This document shows, piece after piece, positions 9,777-20,136 of a stretch of 62,749 bases of DNA. Position numbers and translations under genes: made by a program. Each line of letters begins with the position of its first letter. Position 1 is the stretch's first letter. Below the pieces are notes generated by a model, which saw nothing but the letters and a program-made list of their open reading frames with translations, searched no databases and was not told where the DNA came from. The DNA is from Acidobacteriota bacterium (GTDB lineage Bacteria; Acidobacteriota; Blastocatellia; Pyrinomonadales; Pyrinomonadaceae), in NCBI GenBank assembly GCA_029781855.1, contig JAKOVX010000078.1:1-62749 (forward strand), given 5' to 3'.

Positions 9777-10856
9777 CTACTTATTCCTGAGTTCTTCGAT
9801 CAGGTCGACGGTCGCCTTTGCAGCGTCGGGCCGCGAAATCGTCCGAGCCGCGACTCCCATCTTTACTATCGTTTGCGGGTCGCCGATCAGTTCTTTCAGC
9901 TCATTCGCAAGCCGTTCGCCCGAGAGGTTCACTTGTAGGATAACGCGAACGGCACCGTGCTTTTGCATAGCTTCAGCATTCTTTCGCTGATGATCATCGG
10001 CGGCAGACGGCAGTGGAACCATGATCGAGGCCTTGCCGGCGGCTGCCACCTCGGCACAGGTTGTCGCTCCGGCACGGCTAATGATCACGTCGGCGCGGTC
10101 AAATTCTTCGACCATATTCGAGATATATGGCCTGATGTCAGCATCGATCGCGTTTTCGGCATAGGCTCCGCGAACCTTTTCTAGGTCGGCATCGCCGGTT
10201 TGATGCGTGATCTCGAAAGCAATGCCCGATTCCTTCAAGAAAGGCAACGCCGCCATCATTGCATTATTTATTGCTCGGGCTCCCTGCGATCCGCCAAAGA
10301 TCAGGATCCGAACCGGTGAATTTGGTTCCCGCGTCGGAACGTCAAAAAACTCGCCCCTTACCGGATTGCCGGTCACAACGCCTTTGTTCCCAAAGTACTG
10401 CAGGGCCTCGTCGAAGGTCAGAGCGGCCTTATCGACAAATCTCGCCAATCGCCGGTTGGTAAATCCCGGCAACGCGTTCGAATCCATCACGAGGGTCGGA
10501 TAGGTCATAAAATGCGCCGTCATCAGCATCGGGCCTGAGACATATCCGCCGGCACCGACCACAACGTCAGGCGAAAATTCCCGCAATATTCTCCTCGCCT
10601 CAAAAAAGCTCTGCGGCAGCACCGCCAATCCCTTCACTTTTCCAACAAGCCCCACATTTTTCAATCCGGCACTATGTATCAACGAAAGCTGAAAACCATT
10701 GTCCGGCACGATCCGCGTTTCCAGCCCTCGCGAAGTGCCGACGAAAAGCACCTCCGACGACTCGTCGCGAGCGAGAATTTCCTTCGCAACCGCGATGCCC
10801 GGGTAGATGTGTCCGCCGGTCCCGCCGGCTGCGATCAATACCTTCATTTTCGTCAT
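9777..10856 (-). CDS. murG: Undecaprenyl-PP-MurNAc-pentapeptide GlcNAc transferase
   Basis: GT-B glycosyltransferase that converts lipid I to lipid II on the inner face of the membrane. The donor/acceptor glycine loop [12 protein letters not shown] at the N-terminus and [10 protein letters not shown] at the start of the second domain are diagnostic; [17 protein letters not shown] matches the UDP-GlcNAc site. Start uncertain: TTG at 10862, ATG at 10856 or ATG at 10847 (MKVLIAAGG). No clear Shine-Dalgarno sequence decides between them. Confidence 0.96.
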   Translation of the reverse strand: MTKMKVLIAAGGTGGHIYPGIAVAKEILARDESSEVLFVGTSRGLETRIVPDNGFQLSLIHSAGLKNVGLVGKVKGLAVLPQSFFEARRILREFSPDVVVGAGGYVSGPMLMTAHFMTYPTLVMDSNALPGFTNRRLARFVDKAALTFDEALQYFGNKGVVTGNPVRGEFFDVPTREPNSPVRILIFGGSQGARAINNAMMAALPFLKESGIAFEITHQTGDADLEKVRGAYAENAIDADIRPYISNMVEEFDRADVIISRAGATTCAEVAAAGKASIMVPLPSAADDHQRKNAEAMQKHGAVRVILQVNLSGERLANELKELIGDPQTIVKMGVAARTISRPDAAKATVDLIEELRNK

Positions 10857-10871
10857 ATTCAACCGGAGTCG

Positions 10872-12038
10872 CTATTTTCGTACGCGGCGAGCGTTAGTTC
10901 GACGTTCCGGAATTTCCCTTTCAACGGTCGCGTCACGAGCGTAACGCGAAATACTTAACAATATTCCGACCCCGATCAATGTCACAACGACGGACGAACC
11001 ACCGTACGATATGAACGGCAACGGAATGCCTTTCGCCGGCAGGATCGAAATTACGACGCTGATGTTGAACAACGCCTGAGCAATGATGCCCGTTATCAAA
11101 CCTATCCCAAGCAACATCCCGAACCTGTCCGGAGCGTTCATCGCGGCCCGAGTTCCACGCCAGAGCAACAAACCGAAAGCCGTCACTACCGCCAGCGTGC
11201 CTATCAACCCAAGTTCCTCGCCGACAACCGAAAAAATAAAATCCGAGTACGGATACGGCAGATAAAACAACTTTTGCTGGCCCTTCGAGAATCCCTCGCC
11301 CAAAATGCCGCCCGAGCCGATCGCATATAGCGATTGGATCACTTGATAGCTTTCGTCGGCGGCGTATTTATACGGATCCAGAAATGCCAAAATTCGTTGA
11401 ACACGCCACGGAGCAATGGCGATCGCGCCGATCCCGATGACTATCATCGCCGCGGCAACGGACGCAATATGTATCAATCTTGCACCGGCGGCAAAATAGA
11501 CCGTGGAGAATATCGCACATAAAACAATCGTCGTGCCCAGGTCCTTTTCGGCCATCACAAGCCCCGCAAGAAGCCCAAGCCCGAGCAATGCAGGTATTAC
11601 GGTCGATTTTAGCTCTGTCACCGTCTTTTCGTTTTTTGTCAAAAACCAAGCCAAAAACATCGGAAGTGCGACCTTCGCGAGTTCCGACGGTTGAAACGAA
11701 AATCCGCCGAATCTGATCCAGCGTCGTGCCCCATTGATCGGAGAAAAGCCGAAAACCGCGAGCAATGCGATCGACGTCAGCGCCAAAACGCCGATGATCA
11801 CGTATTTGTTGTTAAAAACGCGATAGTCCAACCGGCTTACGATCAGCATCGCGGCGATCCCGATCAAAACAAAGATCAGCTGTTTGAAAAAGTATGTAAA
11901 TTGGCTGTTCTCGGCCGACTCTTTCATCGACATCATCGCTGACGCGCTGTAGACCATCATCGCGCCAAACAAAGCCAGACCGGCGGCGATCAGGAACATA
12001 AACCAGTCTGTTCGTTGCTTTGCAGCCATTTTGATCAA
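10872..12038 (-). CDS. ftsW: SEDS peptidoglycan glycosyltransferase FtsW
   Basis: 388 aa with about ten membrane helices. SEDS hallmarks: GARRWIRFGGFSFQPSE, the catalytic-loop region LDPYKYAADESYQVIQS, and PLPFISYGGSS near the C-terminus. It polymerises lipid II at the septum together with FtsI. Its ATG overlaps the murD stop by 4 nt (ATGA), which supports the start and implies coupled translation. Confidence 0.96.
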   Translation of the reverse strand: MIKMAAKQRTDWFMFLIAAGLALFGAMMVYSASAMMSMKESAENSQFTYFFKQLIFVLIGIAAMLIVSRLDYRVFNNKYVIIGVLALTSIALLAVFGFSPINGARRWIRFGGFSFQPSELAKVALPMFLAWFLTKNEKTVTELKSTVIPALLGLGLLAGLVMAEKDLGTTIVLCAIFSTVYFAAGARLIHIASVAAAMIVIGIGAIAIAPWRVQRILAFLDPYKYAADESYQVIQSLYAIGSGGILGEGFSKGQQKLFYLPYPYSDFIFSVVGEELGLIGTLAVVTAFGLLLWRGTRAAMNAPDRFGMLLGIGLITGIIAQALFNISVVISILPAKGIPLPFISYGGSSVVVTLIGVGILLSISRYARDATVEREIPERRTNARRVRK

Positions 12039-13414
12039 ACCGAAGCAGCCTTTGCCTCCAGATTTCCGACGTGTGCCTTGAATTCCCGCCCACGTTCTTC
12101 AAAGCTCCCGAACATATCAAAGCTCGCACACGCCGGAGCGAGCAGCACCGCGTCGCCGGATTCGGCAGCCGCAAACCCTTTTTCAACAGCGTCTCTCAGC
12201 GATCCGGCACGAATGATCTCGGCGTGTCCCTTCAATTGCGACTCGATATTGTCGGCGTCCTCACCGATCAGCACCAGTGCCCTTACAGATGCCTCGATCA
12301 GCGGAATGAGCGGCGCGTATGGAGCATTTTTCCCGCGGCCGCCGAGAATAAGTACCGTATTGCCGTCAATTTCGCTCAGAGCCTCCAGGGCTTTCATCGT
12401 CGCGTCGACCGACGTAGCCTTGGAATCGTTGTAAAAGCTTACCCCATCCAATTCAGCGACAAATTCGATCCGATGTTCGACGCCCTTGAATTCCGCGATC
12501 GTTTCACGCATCGATTCCGGCGAAGCACCGGCCGCAAGTCCCGCGGCGAGTGACGCAAGCACATTTTCGACGTTGTGCAGCCCGCGCAAATAGATCTCGT
12601 CACGGGTCGTCAGAACCTTTTCCTTCCCGTTTGCCCGGCAAACGAGCTCTCGTCCGCGAAGGAACAGACCTTCGTCCAGCTCACGTTCGACGCTGAAAAA
12701 GACGACATTGGCCTTTAATCCATCCGCCCACGTCGCGGTCACTTCATTGTCCGCATTCAGGATCGCGACATTCTCCGCCGTCTGATTCATAAAAATGCGG
12801 TGCTTCGCGGCGGCATAATCTAGAAACGATTCATAGCGGTCAAGATGGTTCGGCGTCACATTGAGGCACAAAGCAATGTCCGCTCGAAAGTCTTTGATAG
12901 TCTCAAGCTGAAAACTCGATAGCTCAGCGACCGTCCACGTTTCGTCCGTTGATGATTCCGCCAAGCTCAGCAGCGGCGTGCCGATATTGCCGCCGACCTG
13001 CGTCTTTATCCCCGAATTCTTCAGCAGTTCCCCGATCAGCGTCGTCGTCGTCGTTTTGCCGTTCGAACCGGTAATGCCGACGATACGGCCTTTCATGAAC
13101 CTGAACGCTAGTTCCACTTCGCCGATGACCTCGCCGTCCTTACGATCCACGTACCTGGCTGGTATCGTATTGGTCGGAACACCCGGGGAAATGACAACCA
13201 GATCGATCTGGTCCAGAAGCCACGATGGAATTTGCCCGGAGATCAACCCTACGCCATGCGATTCTTTCAACCCTCGTGCCGCGTCAGACCACGTCTCGAC
13301 CTCGCGCTTGTCGTGCAGAGCGACGATCGCTCCTCGGTTCGCGAGAAATCTTGCCGATTCGACGCCCGACTTTCCCGCACCGAGTACAAGTGCTTTTCTT
13401 CCCGATATTTCCAT
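12035..13414 (-). CDS. murD: UDP-N-acetylmuramoylalanine--D-glutamate ligase
   Basis: 459 aa. Adds D-Glu to UDP-MurNAc-L-Ala. The ATP loop GITGSNGKTTTTTLIGELL, NVTPNHLDRYESF and FYNDSKATSVDATMKAL are Mur-ligase motifs, with a Rossmann N-terminus (VLGAGKSGVESARFL). ftsW follows with a 4-nt overlap. Confidence 0.97.
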   Translation of the reverse strand: MEISGRKALVLGAGKSGVESARFLANRGAIVALHDKREVETWSDAARGLKESHGVGLISGQIPSWLLDQIDLVVISPGVPTNTIPARYVDRKDGEVIGEVELAFRFMKGRIVGITGSNGKTTTTTLIGELLKNSGIKTQVGGNIGTPLLSLAESSTDETWTVAELSSFQLETIKDFRADIALCLNVTPNHLDRYESFLDYAAAKHRIFMNQTAENVAILNADNEVTATWADGLKANVVFFSVERELDEGLFLRGRELVCRANGKEKVLTTRDEIYLRGLHNVENVLASLAAGLAAGASPESMRETIAEFKGVEHRIEFVAELDGVSFYNDSKATSVDATMKALEALSEIDGNTVLILGGRGKNAPYAPLIPLIEASVRALVLIGEDADNIESQLKGHAEIIRAGSLRDAVEKGFAAAESGDAVLLAPACASFDMFGSFEERGREFKAHVGNLEAKAASV

Positions 13415-13480
13415 TTACTAAACCTTTTCAAACTCGTCGACGGTTGCGATGCCAAAATTCTTGTTCCGCTTTGTTCCACT

Positions 13481-13509
13481 ACCCATTCTCGTGTTCCGGT
13501 GGAACAAAA
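13481..13509. repeat. 29-nt dispersed repeat between murD and mraY
   Basis: Exact reverse complement of 22991-23019. It contains TGTTCC-ACC-GGAACA, a 6-bp hairpin. It is the only notable element in the 102-bp murD-mraY gap, and related GTTCC/GGAAC blocks continue on one side of both copies. Confidence 0.75.
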
Positions 13510-13516
13510 TTAATGT

Positions 13517-14656
13517 TTAACGTAACTTCAGCGTAGATAAACTTAACAAAGCAAACAAGATAGCTATGATCACAAATCTGAACACGATCTTCGGCTCCTT
13601 CCATCCCGACAGCTGAAAATGATGATGCAGCGGTGCCTGGCGGAAAATTCGCTTGCCGACACCGGTGCTTCGCCGGGTGAACTTGAAGTACGAGACCTGC
13701 ATCATTACCGACAATGCTTCGAGAATAAATACGCCGCCAATGAACGGAAGCAGAAACTCCTGCTTGGTCAGAACGGCGACTGTTCCAAGTGCCCCGCCGA
13801 TCGCCAAACTACCGACATCGCCCATAAAGACCTCGGCCGGTGGCGAGTTGTACCAGAGAAACCCAAGGCTCGCACCGACCATTGCCCCGCAGAAAACCGT
13901 CAATTCCGCGGACATCGGATTGTGCGTCAGATCGAGTCGCTCGGCCCAACGAGCATCACTCGACACATATGTCAGAGCAGTCAAAGCTGACATCGCGATA
14001 AAAGTTACGCTCGAGGCGAGCCCGTCGAGCCCGTCCGTGAGGTTTACCGCATTCGACGCGCCCAAAAGTATAAAAACGATGAACCCGAGGTAAAGCCATG
14101 GCGGAATTATGGTTATAGCCGTCTGCGCGGTTGCTTTGAGGAACGGAATACTCAAATTCCATTCGTAATTAGTAAAGAAGTACAGGACAGCCCATACGGC
14201 GAGTGCCGTTATCAACTGACCGGCAAGTTTCTGCTTCCCCGTCAATCCAAGGCTTCGTTTCTTAACGATCTTGATGTAATCATCTGCAAATCCGATCGCC
14301 GCAAAACACGTCGTCGCTCCAAGTGCGATCCAAAGAAACAAGCTGTCGAGCTTGCCCCATAGCAACGTTGCAATGATGACAGAACCTATGATAAGGACGC
14401 CGCCCATCGTGGGCGTACCCTTCTTCGCCTGATGCTCAGCCGACAGCTCTTCGCGGATCTCCTGCCCGACTTTGAGTTCGGTCAGTTTACGGATCACATA
14501 CTTGCCAAAGAACAGCGATATCAGAAGCGAAGTCACGGTCGCAAGGCCCGTACGAAAGGTCACATACTGAAAAACATTCAGGCCCTTATAGAAATACGAT
14601 TCGCTATTGGCTCCGTATGTCCTGAAGATCCATTGATAGAGTATGTAATAGAGCAT
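13517..14656 (-). CDS. mraY: Phospho-MurNAc-pentapeptide transferase
   Basis: 379 aa integral membrane enzyme that makes lipid I from UDP-MurNAc-pentapeptide and undecaprenyl phosphate. Active-site motifs seen: [29 protein letters not shown] and the [11 protein letters not shown] histidine cluster near the C-terminus. About ten hydrophobic segments. Start at ATG 14656, 21 bp after the murF stop. Confidence 0.97.
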   Translation of the reverse strand: MLYYILYQWIFRTYGANSESYFYKGLNVFQYVTFRTGLATVTSLLISLFFGKYVIRKLTELKVGQEIREELSAEHQAKKGTPTMGGVLIIGSVIIATLLWGKLDSLFLWIALGATTCFAAIGFADDYIKIVKKRSLGLTGKQKLAGQLITALAVWAVLYFFTNYEWNLSIPFLKATAQTAITIIPPWLYLGFIVFILLGASNAVNLTDGLDGLASSVTFIAMSALTALTYVSSDARWAERLDLTHNPMSAELTVFCGAMVGASLGFLWYNSPPAEVFMGDVGSLAIGGALGTVAVLTKQEFLLPFIGGVFILEALSVMMQVSYFKFTRRSTGVGKRIFRQAPLHHHFQLSGWKEPKIVFRFVIIAILFALLSLSTLKLR

Positions 14657-14677
14657 TGAGCCAAATTTCGAAGCCTA

Positions 14678-16150
14678 TCAGCCGGCGACGGCCCCATTCC
14701 CTTCGGACCCAAATCGTTCGCGTAATTTTGCGATCACCTTTTCGGTTTTCACTCCCCGCGAACCCTTTACAAGTACAACGTCACCGGGCCGCACAATGTC
14801 GGCAAGCATTTGTCCGGCACGGTCCGCATCCTCCGCAAATCTGACATCGTCAAAACCGGCATTTGCGGCCCCGCTGACCAATTCCTTAGCGAACCCTCGA
14901 ACTCCGATCAGGACATCGACGTCCATCGACGCGATAGCCAAACCGGTATGCCGATGGATGTCAGCCGCTGTGTCACCCAGCTCAAGCATCTCACCCGCGA
15001 CGACGATCTTTCGTTCCGCCGGAGACGACCCCTCGACCAACGTTTTGACCATTGAAAGCAAGGCGTCCGGATTTGAATTGTACGAATCGTCGATCACCGT
15101 GAAACCCTGTGAAAATCGAATGATCTCGCCGCGTTGTGGCGGAGCGTTCACGCTGCTCAATCGGCTGGCGATCGCCTCGGCTGACATCCCAAACGAATGG
15201 CCAACCGCCGCGGCCGCGAGTGCATTCATTATGTTATGGGTGCCATTTAGCGGGAAACTGACATGGGCCGAACCGCTTGGAGTTCGAAGACCAAAGGTTG
15301 TATTTCCGAATCCGGCAAATTCAATGTTAGCCGCGGTTACATCCGCCGCGTTTTGGATACCGTACGTGATGGTCGAACCCTTCGACAACTGTTTCATCGC
15401 AACTACACGCTCGTCATCGGCGTTGAGCACCGCGACACCACCGGACTTCATACCCTCGACAAGCTCAGCCTTTGCGTCTGCGATCCTTTCTATCGTCCCC
15501 AAATGTTCAATGTGAACCGGCAGAACATTTAGTTCTACCGCCACGTCCGGCGGAGTTATGCGGCAAAGACGTGCTATCTCGTTCAAAGGCGTCGACATAC
15601 CCATTTCGAGAACTGCGATGTTGTACGACGGATCTGCGGCTAGTCTAAGAACGGTCAAAGGGTGGCCTAGGCCGTTGTTGTAGTTCTTGATATTCCGAAG
15701 TACCTTTTTCCCGGTTCCTTCGAGGACGTGAGCAGCTAATTCCTTCGCCGTGGTCTTTCCAGCCGAACCGGTGATGGCTACGACCGGTTTATTCCACCCC
15801 AAATAGACGTTATGTGCCAAACGCTGGAAGGCGGCGATCACATCATCGGCGTAGATCATCCGGTCTGCGAACTGTTCCAGTTCCGCCCTATGTTCATCGA
15901 AACGATCCGATCGGACTACGGCCGCAACCGCTCCCGACTTGAGAGCGTCGGCAACATATTCGGTCGAATCCGAAAAATCACCATTGAATCCATTTTCCCG
16001 ATACTCAGGTTGCGAGAGCGCAAAAAACACATCGCCCGCCTTAACCTCACGCGAATCGATCACAAATGATGTGACTTCGCAGTCGGCAATGGCGGGGTCT
16101 AGTTGCGGAGCTTCCGCATTCATGTACTCGATCGCTTTGCTTAGTTTCAA
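14678..16150 (-). CDS. murF: UDP-MurNAc-tripeptide--D-Ala-D-Ala ligase
   Basis: 490 aa. Adds D-Ala-D-Ala to complete the pentapeptide precursor. ATP loop ITGSAGKTTAKELAAHVL, then NNGLGHPLTVLRL, LEMGMS and IDDSYNSNPDALLS, all typical of MurF. The start overlaps the ftsI stop by 4 nt. In most dcw clusters murE sits between ftsI and murF; here there is no room for it. Confidence 0.96.
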   Translation of the reverse strand: MKLSKAIEYMNAEAPQLDPAIADCEVTSFVIDSREVKAGDVFFALSQPEYRENGFNGDFSDSTEYVADALKSGAVAAVVRSDRFDEHRAELEQFADRMIYADDVIAAFQRLAHNVYLGWNKPVVAITGSAGKTTAKELAAHVLEGTGKKVLRNIKNYNNGLGHPLTVLRLAADPSYNIAVLEMGMSTPLNEIARLCRITPPDVAVELNVLPVHIEHLGTIERIADAKAELVEGMKSGGVAVLNADDERVVAMKQLSKGSTITYGIQNAADVTAANIEFAGFGNTTFGLRTPSGSAHVSFPLNGTHNIMNALAAAAVGHSFGMSAEAIASRLSSVNAPPQRGEIIRFSQGFTVIDDSYNSNPDALLSMVKTLVEGSSPAERKIVVAGEMLELGDTAADIHRHTGLAIASMDVDVLIGVRGFAKELVSGAANAGFDDVRFAEDADRAGQMLADIVRPGDVVLVKGSRGVKTEKVIAKLRERFGSEGNGAVAG

Positions 16151-18180
16151 GTGTCTCTTGGTCTCTCCAATGTTGGCGGGCCTTCAAATAATAGGATCGC
16201 GTCGAGATCGCCGACTACCCGTTTTCGCTCACTTGGCCGCTTTTCAACGCTTTTCTTAACGTCATTCGGCGACTTGCCGGAAGTGCCCCTTTTTGATTCG
16301 CCTTTGTCTTTAGACTTTTCCTCAGCTCCGGTCTCTTTCTTTTCGATCTTCGAGGCCACTTTTGCATCCGCCGGGTTGCTTGTTTCCGGAATGTCCTGGG
16401 CAACCGGCATTTCCTTGATAGGGACGCCGTCCGGCTTAATGTTCATCGCCGGCAGGATCTTTTCAGCGATGTCCTTGAAAACCGGTGCCGCCACCATACC
16501 GCCATCCCTCGCCCCGGATTTTGGCTCATCTATCACTACCGCGATCACAATTTCCGGATCATTAGCAGGAGCTATTCCGATAAACGAAGAGACATATTTG
16601 CTCGGGTCAACCCTCTTTGTCCTCGGATCGAATTTCCATGCCGTGCCCGTTTTGCCCGCGGAAGTATAGCCGTTCAACTGAGCGCGTCTTCCCGTGCCGG
16701 TGAGCACGACTTGGCGAAGCATTGTTCGCAAATTCCTTGCAGTTTCGACGGAAACGACCCTCACATTTTCGGGCTTGCTCGACGGAACGGGCTTTTGGTC
16801 GGGTTTGCGAATTTCCCTGATAATTCGGGGTTGGATCTTAACTCCGTCGTTAGCTATCGTCGCAAAAGCAGTCGCCATTTGCAAAGCTGTCACCCCAATT
16901 TCATAACCGATCGACATCGACGCAAGCGAGTCCCCATTCCACTTGTCCGGGGAACGAACTATGCCGCTCGTTTCGGCCGGTAGTTCGATACCCGTACGGT
17001 CGCCAAATCCCATTTTTTGAAGCATCGCCCAGAAATCGTCCCTGCCGACCCGTTGACCGGTTTTGATCGCACAGACATTGCTCGACTGGGCCAGAGCCTG
17101 TGAATACGTAACCGAACCGATATGATGCGAGTCGGTGAATTTGTGATTTGCGATCTCGATCGTTCCGTTGCCAGCATCGATCATATCGTCAGGCTTAAAA
17201 AGGTTCTTCTCGAGTGCTGAACTATAGGTAACAAGCTTAAATGTCGAGCCCGGCGAGTAGGTGCTCTGAATGGTGTGGTTGATCACTGATTCTGGCTGTA
17301 TGTTCTTTATGTTATTTGGGTCGAAAGTCGGATAATTGGCCATCGCCAGTATCTCACCAGTTTTTACCGACATCACAACGGCCATTCCCGCCTTCGCACT
17401 CGCCGCCCAGACGCCATTTGCAAGGGCCTCTTCAGCCATGAACTGATAAGAAGTACTTATCGTCAGCGATATATCGGCCGGCTCCCCGCGATCGACCACC
17501 GTCTCGTCGTAAACTCGTCCATGCCGATCCCGCTCCTGGATCTTTTTGATAATTTCACCGTGCAGCAATTCGTCCTGTGACAATTCGATCCCGGCGACCC
17601 CGGTGTCGTCCATATTACTAAAGCCGATGATCTGAGCTGCAAGGGAACCGTACGGATATCTCCGAATTTGATCTTCCGTCCAATGTAGGCCATAAAATCG
17701 CGGCAGGTCGCCCTTAGTGACCTCGTCACTGTCCAGTGATTTGTTGATCCTTTGGTAAGTATCGTCGTCCAGCTTCTTTAGCAAGGGAACGAACTTTTTC
17801 TTCGACGCTTTTGCTTCGGCAAGTTGCGTCGAAAGCTGGCGCTCGTCGATCTTGAGAATTTTCGCAAGTGCTTTCGCTGCCTTCTCTACGTCATCGATCT
17901 CGCTTGGGTCGGCAATTAGCGTATTGACCCGAATGCTGGTCGCGAGCATGTGATCGTCGCGGTCCAAGATTGTGCCCCGCATCAACTTGGTCTTCTCTAT
18001 GTTTGTCCGTTGTTTGATCGCCTGACCTTTCAGCCATTCGTGCTGGGTTACCTGGAGATGTACAAGGCGGACTCCGATACCGAGCATCCATATCGAAAAT
18101 ACCGCCACGATGAGCATGAAACGGGTGAACGCAACCTGACGAGGGTTGGACTTCTTTTTATGCGTCGACCTTGTAGCCAT
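16147..18180 (-). CDS. ftsI: Septal transpeptidase FtsI (class B penicillin-binding protein)
   Basis: 677 aa. One N-terminal membrane helix (about residues 19-45), a PBP dimerisation domain, then a transpeptidase domain with all three catalytic motifs: SPGSTFK (SxxK), SSN (SxN) and KTGTA. The last about 90 residues form a Lys/Glu/Ser-rich tail; no PASTA repeat is visible. Crosslinks septal peptidoglycan with FtsW. It sits between ftsL and murF, overlapping murF by 4 nt. Confidence 0.95.
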   Translation of the reverse strand: MATRSTHKKKSNPRQVAFTRFMLIVAVFSIWMLGIGVRLVHLQVTQHEWLKGQAIKQRTNIEKTKLMRGTILDRDDHMLATSIRVNTLIADPSEIDDVEKAAKALAKILKIDERQLSTQLAEAKASKKKFVPLLKKLDDDTYQRINKSLDSDEVTKGDLPRFYGLHWTEDQIRRYPYGSLAAQIIGFSNMDDTGVAGIELSQDELLHGEIIKKIQERDRHGRVYDETVVDRGEPADISLTISTSYQFMAEEALANGVWAASAKAGMAVVMSVKTGEILAMANYPTFDPNNIKNIQPESVINHTIQSTYSPGSTFKLVTYSSALEKNLFKPDDMIDAGNGTIEIANHKFTDSHHIGSVTYSQALAQSSNVCAIKTGQRVGRDDFWAMLQKMGFGDRTGIELPAETSGIVRSPDKWNGDSLASMSIGYEIGVTALQMATAFATIANDGVKIQPRIIREIRKPDQKPVPSSKPENVRVVSVETARNLRTMLRQVVLTGTGRRAQLNGYTSAGKTGTAWKFDPRTKRVDPSKYVSSFIGIAPANDPEIVIAVVIDEPKSGARDGGMVAAPVFKDIAEKILPAMNIKPDGVPIKEMPVAQDIPETSNPADAKVASKIEKKETGAEEKSKDKGESKRGTSGKSPNDVKKSVEKRPSERKRVVGDLDAILLFEGPPTLERPRDT

Positions 18181-18214
18181 TGGATTTTGCAGACTTGAAC
18201 TGCCCAGGAGAGAA

Positions 18215-18742
18215 CTAACGTACTGAAACTAACGCAGCTGCTGTGCTCTTTTCCTTCTTTTCTCGATCATTGACCTCACCTTTGGCTCGAGCCGCAATTT
18301 GTGGCTTCGTCGACGACTCGACGTATGCCGTGCGAACCACATATTTTGTCGAATGGTTCAAATCGATGTTCTTGCCGTCACCAGGCGAAACCGGGGCTTT
18401 CGAGACGTTGGAAATGGAGGCCATCTGGGGTGACGCCACATAAAGATCATCTACGCCTAGGTTTTGCGCCGCCTTTTTGATCTCTGCTGGCGAAAGCGAA
18501 ACCTCACGAGCAAGGAGCAGCCGGCGTTTCTCGGATTCAAGATCGTCAAGCTGCTTTCTTAGCTTCGAATTCCGCATCCCGTAGTCCATCGAAGAAAAAT
18601 GCTGTCGGGCTGCCAGGAAGAAACCGGCTATTACGACCACAAGACATACGAACATCAGCGCATACATCTTTATCTGGCCCGTTTGGCCCTTACTTGTATC
18701 GGTCTGTTTGCGCCTTATGATCGTGGATGTGTCTCGTTTCAT
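18215..18742 (-). CDS. ftsL: FtsL-like division protein
   Basis: About 175 aa. A short basic cytoplasmic N-terminus precedes one membrane helix (MYALMFVCLVVVIAGFFLA), then a coiled-coil segment (RNSKLRKQLDDLESEKRRLL) and a polar tail. This architecture and the place between rsmH and ftsI define FtsL. I chose ATG 18742 because GGAGGAA lies 5 nt upstream; a TTG at 18754 would put that Shine-Dalgarno inside the gene. The C-terminal extension of about 70 residues is longer than usual. Confidence 0.85.
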   Translation of the reverse strand: MKRDTSTIIRRKQTDTSKGQTGQIKMYALMFVCLVVVIAGFFLAARQHFSSMDYGMRNSKLRKQLDDLESEKRRLLLAREVSLSPAEIKKAAQNLGVDDLYVASPQMASISNVSKAPVSPGDGKNIDLNHSTKYVVRTAYVESSTKPQIAARAKGEVNDREKKEKSTAAALVSVR

Positions 18743-18771
18743 CGTTTCCTCCAAGGTATGTCTCTAAAAGT

Positions 18772-19722
18772 TCAGAGCTTTTTGCAAGCTCTCGATTTTG
18801 CACTCCGGGACCTGGGATTTTCCCGTAATTCGTCCTCGCCGGGCAATAACGGCTTTCGTGTGAGAATTTCAACTTTTTTTGCAGCTCCGCAAATACACTG
18901 TGGAATCCGCGGCGGGCACTCGCACTTTCCGGCAAGTTTTTGGAACGTGCGCTTTATGATCCTGTCTTCAAGGCTGTGAAACGATATCACCGCCAAGACG
19001 CCCTGAGATTTCAAACATTCGACCGAGTCGATCAAGAATTTTTCTAGTATTTCAAGCTCTCCATTTACTGCGATCCTCAAGGCCTGAAACGTCCGCGTCG
19101 CAGGATGGATTTTATCTTTCTTGCCGCGTTTTACGGCACGTTCGACAAGTTCGGCAAGTTCCCGTGTGGTCGATATCGGTTCGCCGCGTTCATTCCGTTC
19201 CCGGATCCAACGTGCGATGCGTCGGGAGGCCCTCTCCTCGCCGAACTGGTAAATAATGTCGGCAAGCTCCGATTCAGGTGTTTCACGAAGCAGATCCGCC
19301 GCCGTCGCCCCACCCGAATTCGGGTCCATCCGCATATCCAGCGGAGCATCGAACCGAAAGCTAAATCCCCGTGTGGCATCGTCAAACTGCAACGATGAAA
19401 CGCCAAGATCGGCGATGATCGCATCGGGAGATCCAAGTTCCGCATTTTCAATGATCTGTTTGACCGCAGAAAAGTTTCCGTGAACAGCTTCAAATCGATC
19501 ACCGTACTCCGCCAGTCTTTCTACCGCCAAACTAAGCGCCGCCCTATCCTGGTCAATCCCGAGGACGACAACTGTTGGCGAACAAGCAAGGATGGCTTCG
19601 GTGTGTCCCCCGAGTCCGAGTGTCGCGTCGACCACGAACCTGCACTCCGGCACCTTAATGACAGTAAGTACTTCCCGAAGTAACACCGAACTGTGTAAAA
19701 AATCGGCTTCGTCCTTGTGCAT
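18772..19722 (-). CDS. rsmH: 16S rRNA m4C1402 methyltransferase
   Basis: About 316 aa, also called MraW. SAM-binding motif VDATLGLGGHTEAIL near the N-terminus, then DLGVSSLQFDDATRGFSF, ALRIAVNGELE and ISFHSLEDRIIK, all diagnostic. I chose ATG 19722 (MHKDEADFLHSSVLL), which matches family length; a TTG at 19785 would add 21 residues unlike the family. First gene of the minus-strand dcw run. mraZ, which usually precedes it, is not present. Confidence 0.95.
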   Translation of the reverse strand: MHKDEADFLHSSVLLREVLTVIKVPECRFVVDATLGLGGHTEAILACSPTVVVLGIDQDRAALSLAVERLAEYGDRFEAVHGNFSAVKQIIENAELGSPDAIIADLGVSSLQFDDATRGFSFRFDAPLDMRMDPNSGGATAADLLRETPESELADIIYQFGEERASRRIARWIRERNERGEPISTTRELAELVERAVKRGKKDKIHPATRTFQALRIAVNGELEILEKFLIDSVECLKSQGVLAVISFHSLEDRIIKRTFQKLAGKCECPPRIPQCICGAAKKVEILTRKPLLPGEDELRENPRSRSAKSRACKKL

Positions 19723-19785
19723 CTTCAAAGATCCGCGAAGGGTCGGCTGGTTGATGCTCCATTTCAGAGAAGTCTCAAACCGCAA

Positions 19786-20115
19786 ATTCTGTTTTTCGTA
19801 AATTAGTGAGTGGAAACTCGGAGCGTCATTACCCGTTAAAATGACTCTACGCCGTTAAGTTTCGTCCGACGGAAACCTGATTCGATGCTTCAAATGCGCT
19901 TAATCGCTTAATTTTCATAAGCGCCTTATTGGGACTGACTATTTCAGATTTCATCGTTAATCACAGGATGCCACGAAGAATTCTAGACCTGAATCAGATG
20001 TCGTGTCAAGAAGAATTTTCGAAAACACGTTAATCACTCGTTTAACGAATCGTAGCTCCCGGACAATTTGTATTTTGCGGTTTTTTGGAGTTTCTATTGT
20101 TGCTGATATACCATT
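19786..20115. other. Divergent intergenic region upstream of rsmH
   Basis: 330 bp between rsmH (minus) and the ZIP transporter gene (plus). No coding frame with family resemblance was found. It must hold promoters for both directions, but no convincing -35/-10 pair stands out. No mraZ gene and no clear run of MraZ-type GTGGG boxes was seen. Confidence 0.5.
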
Positions 20116-20136
20116 GTGAGGTTCGTTTCGTTCCAC

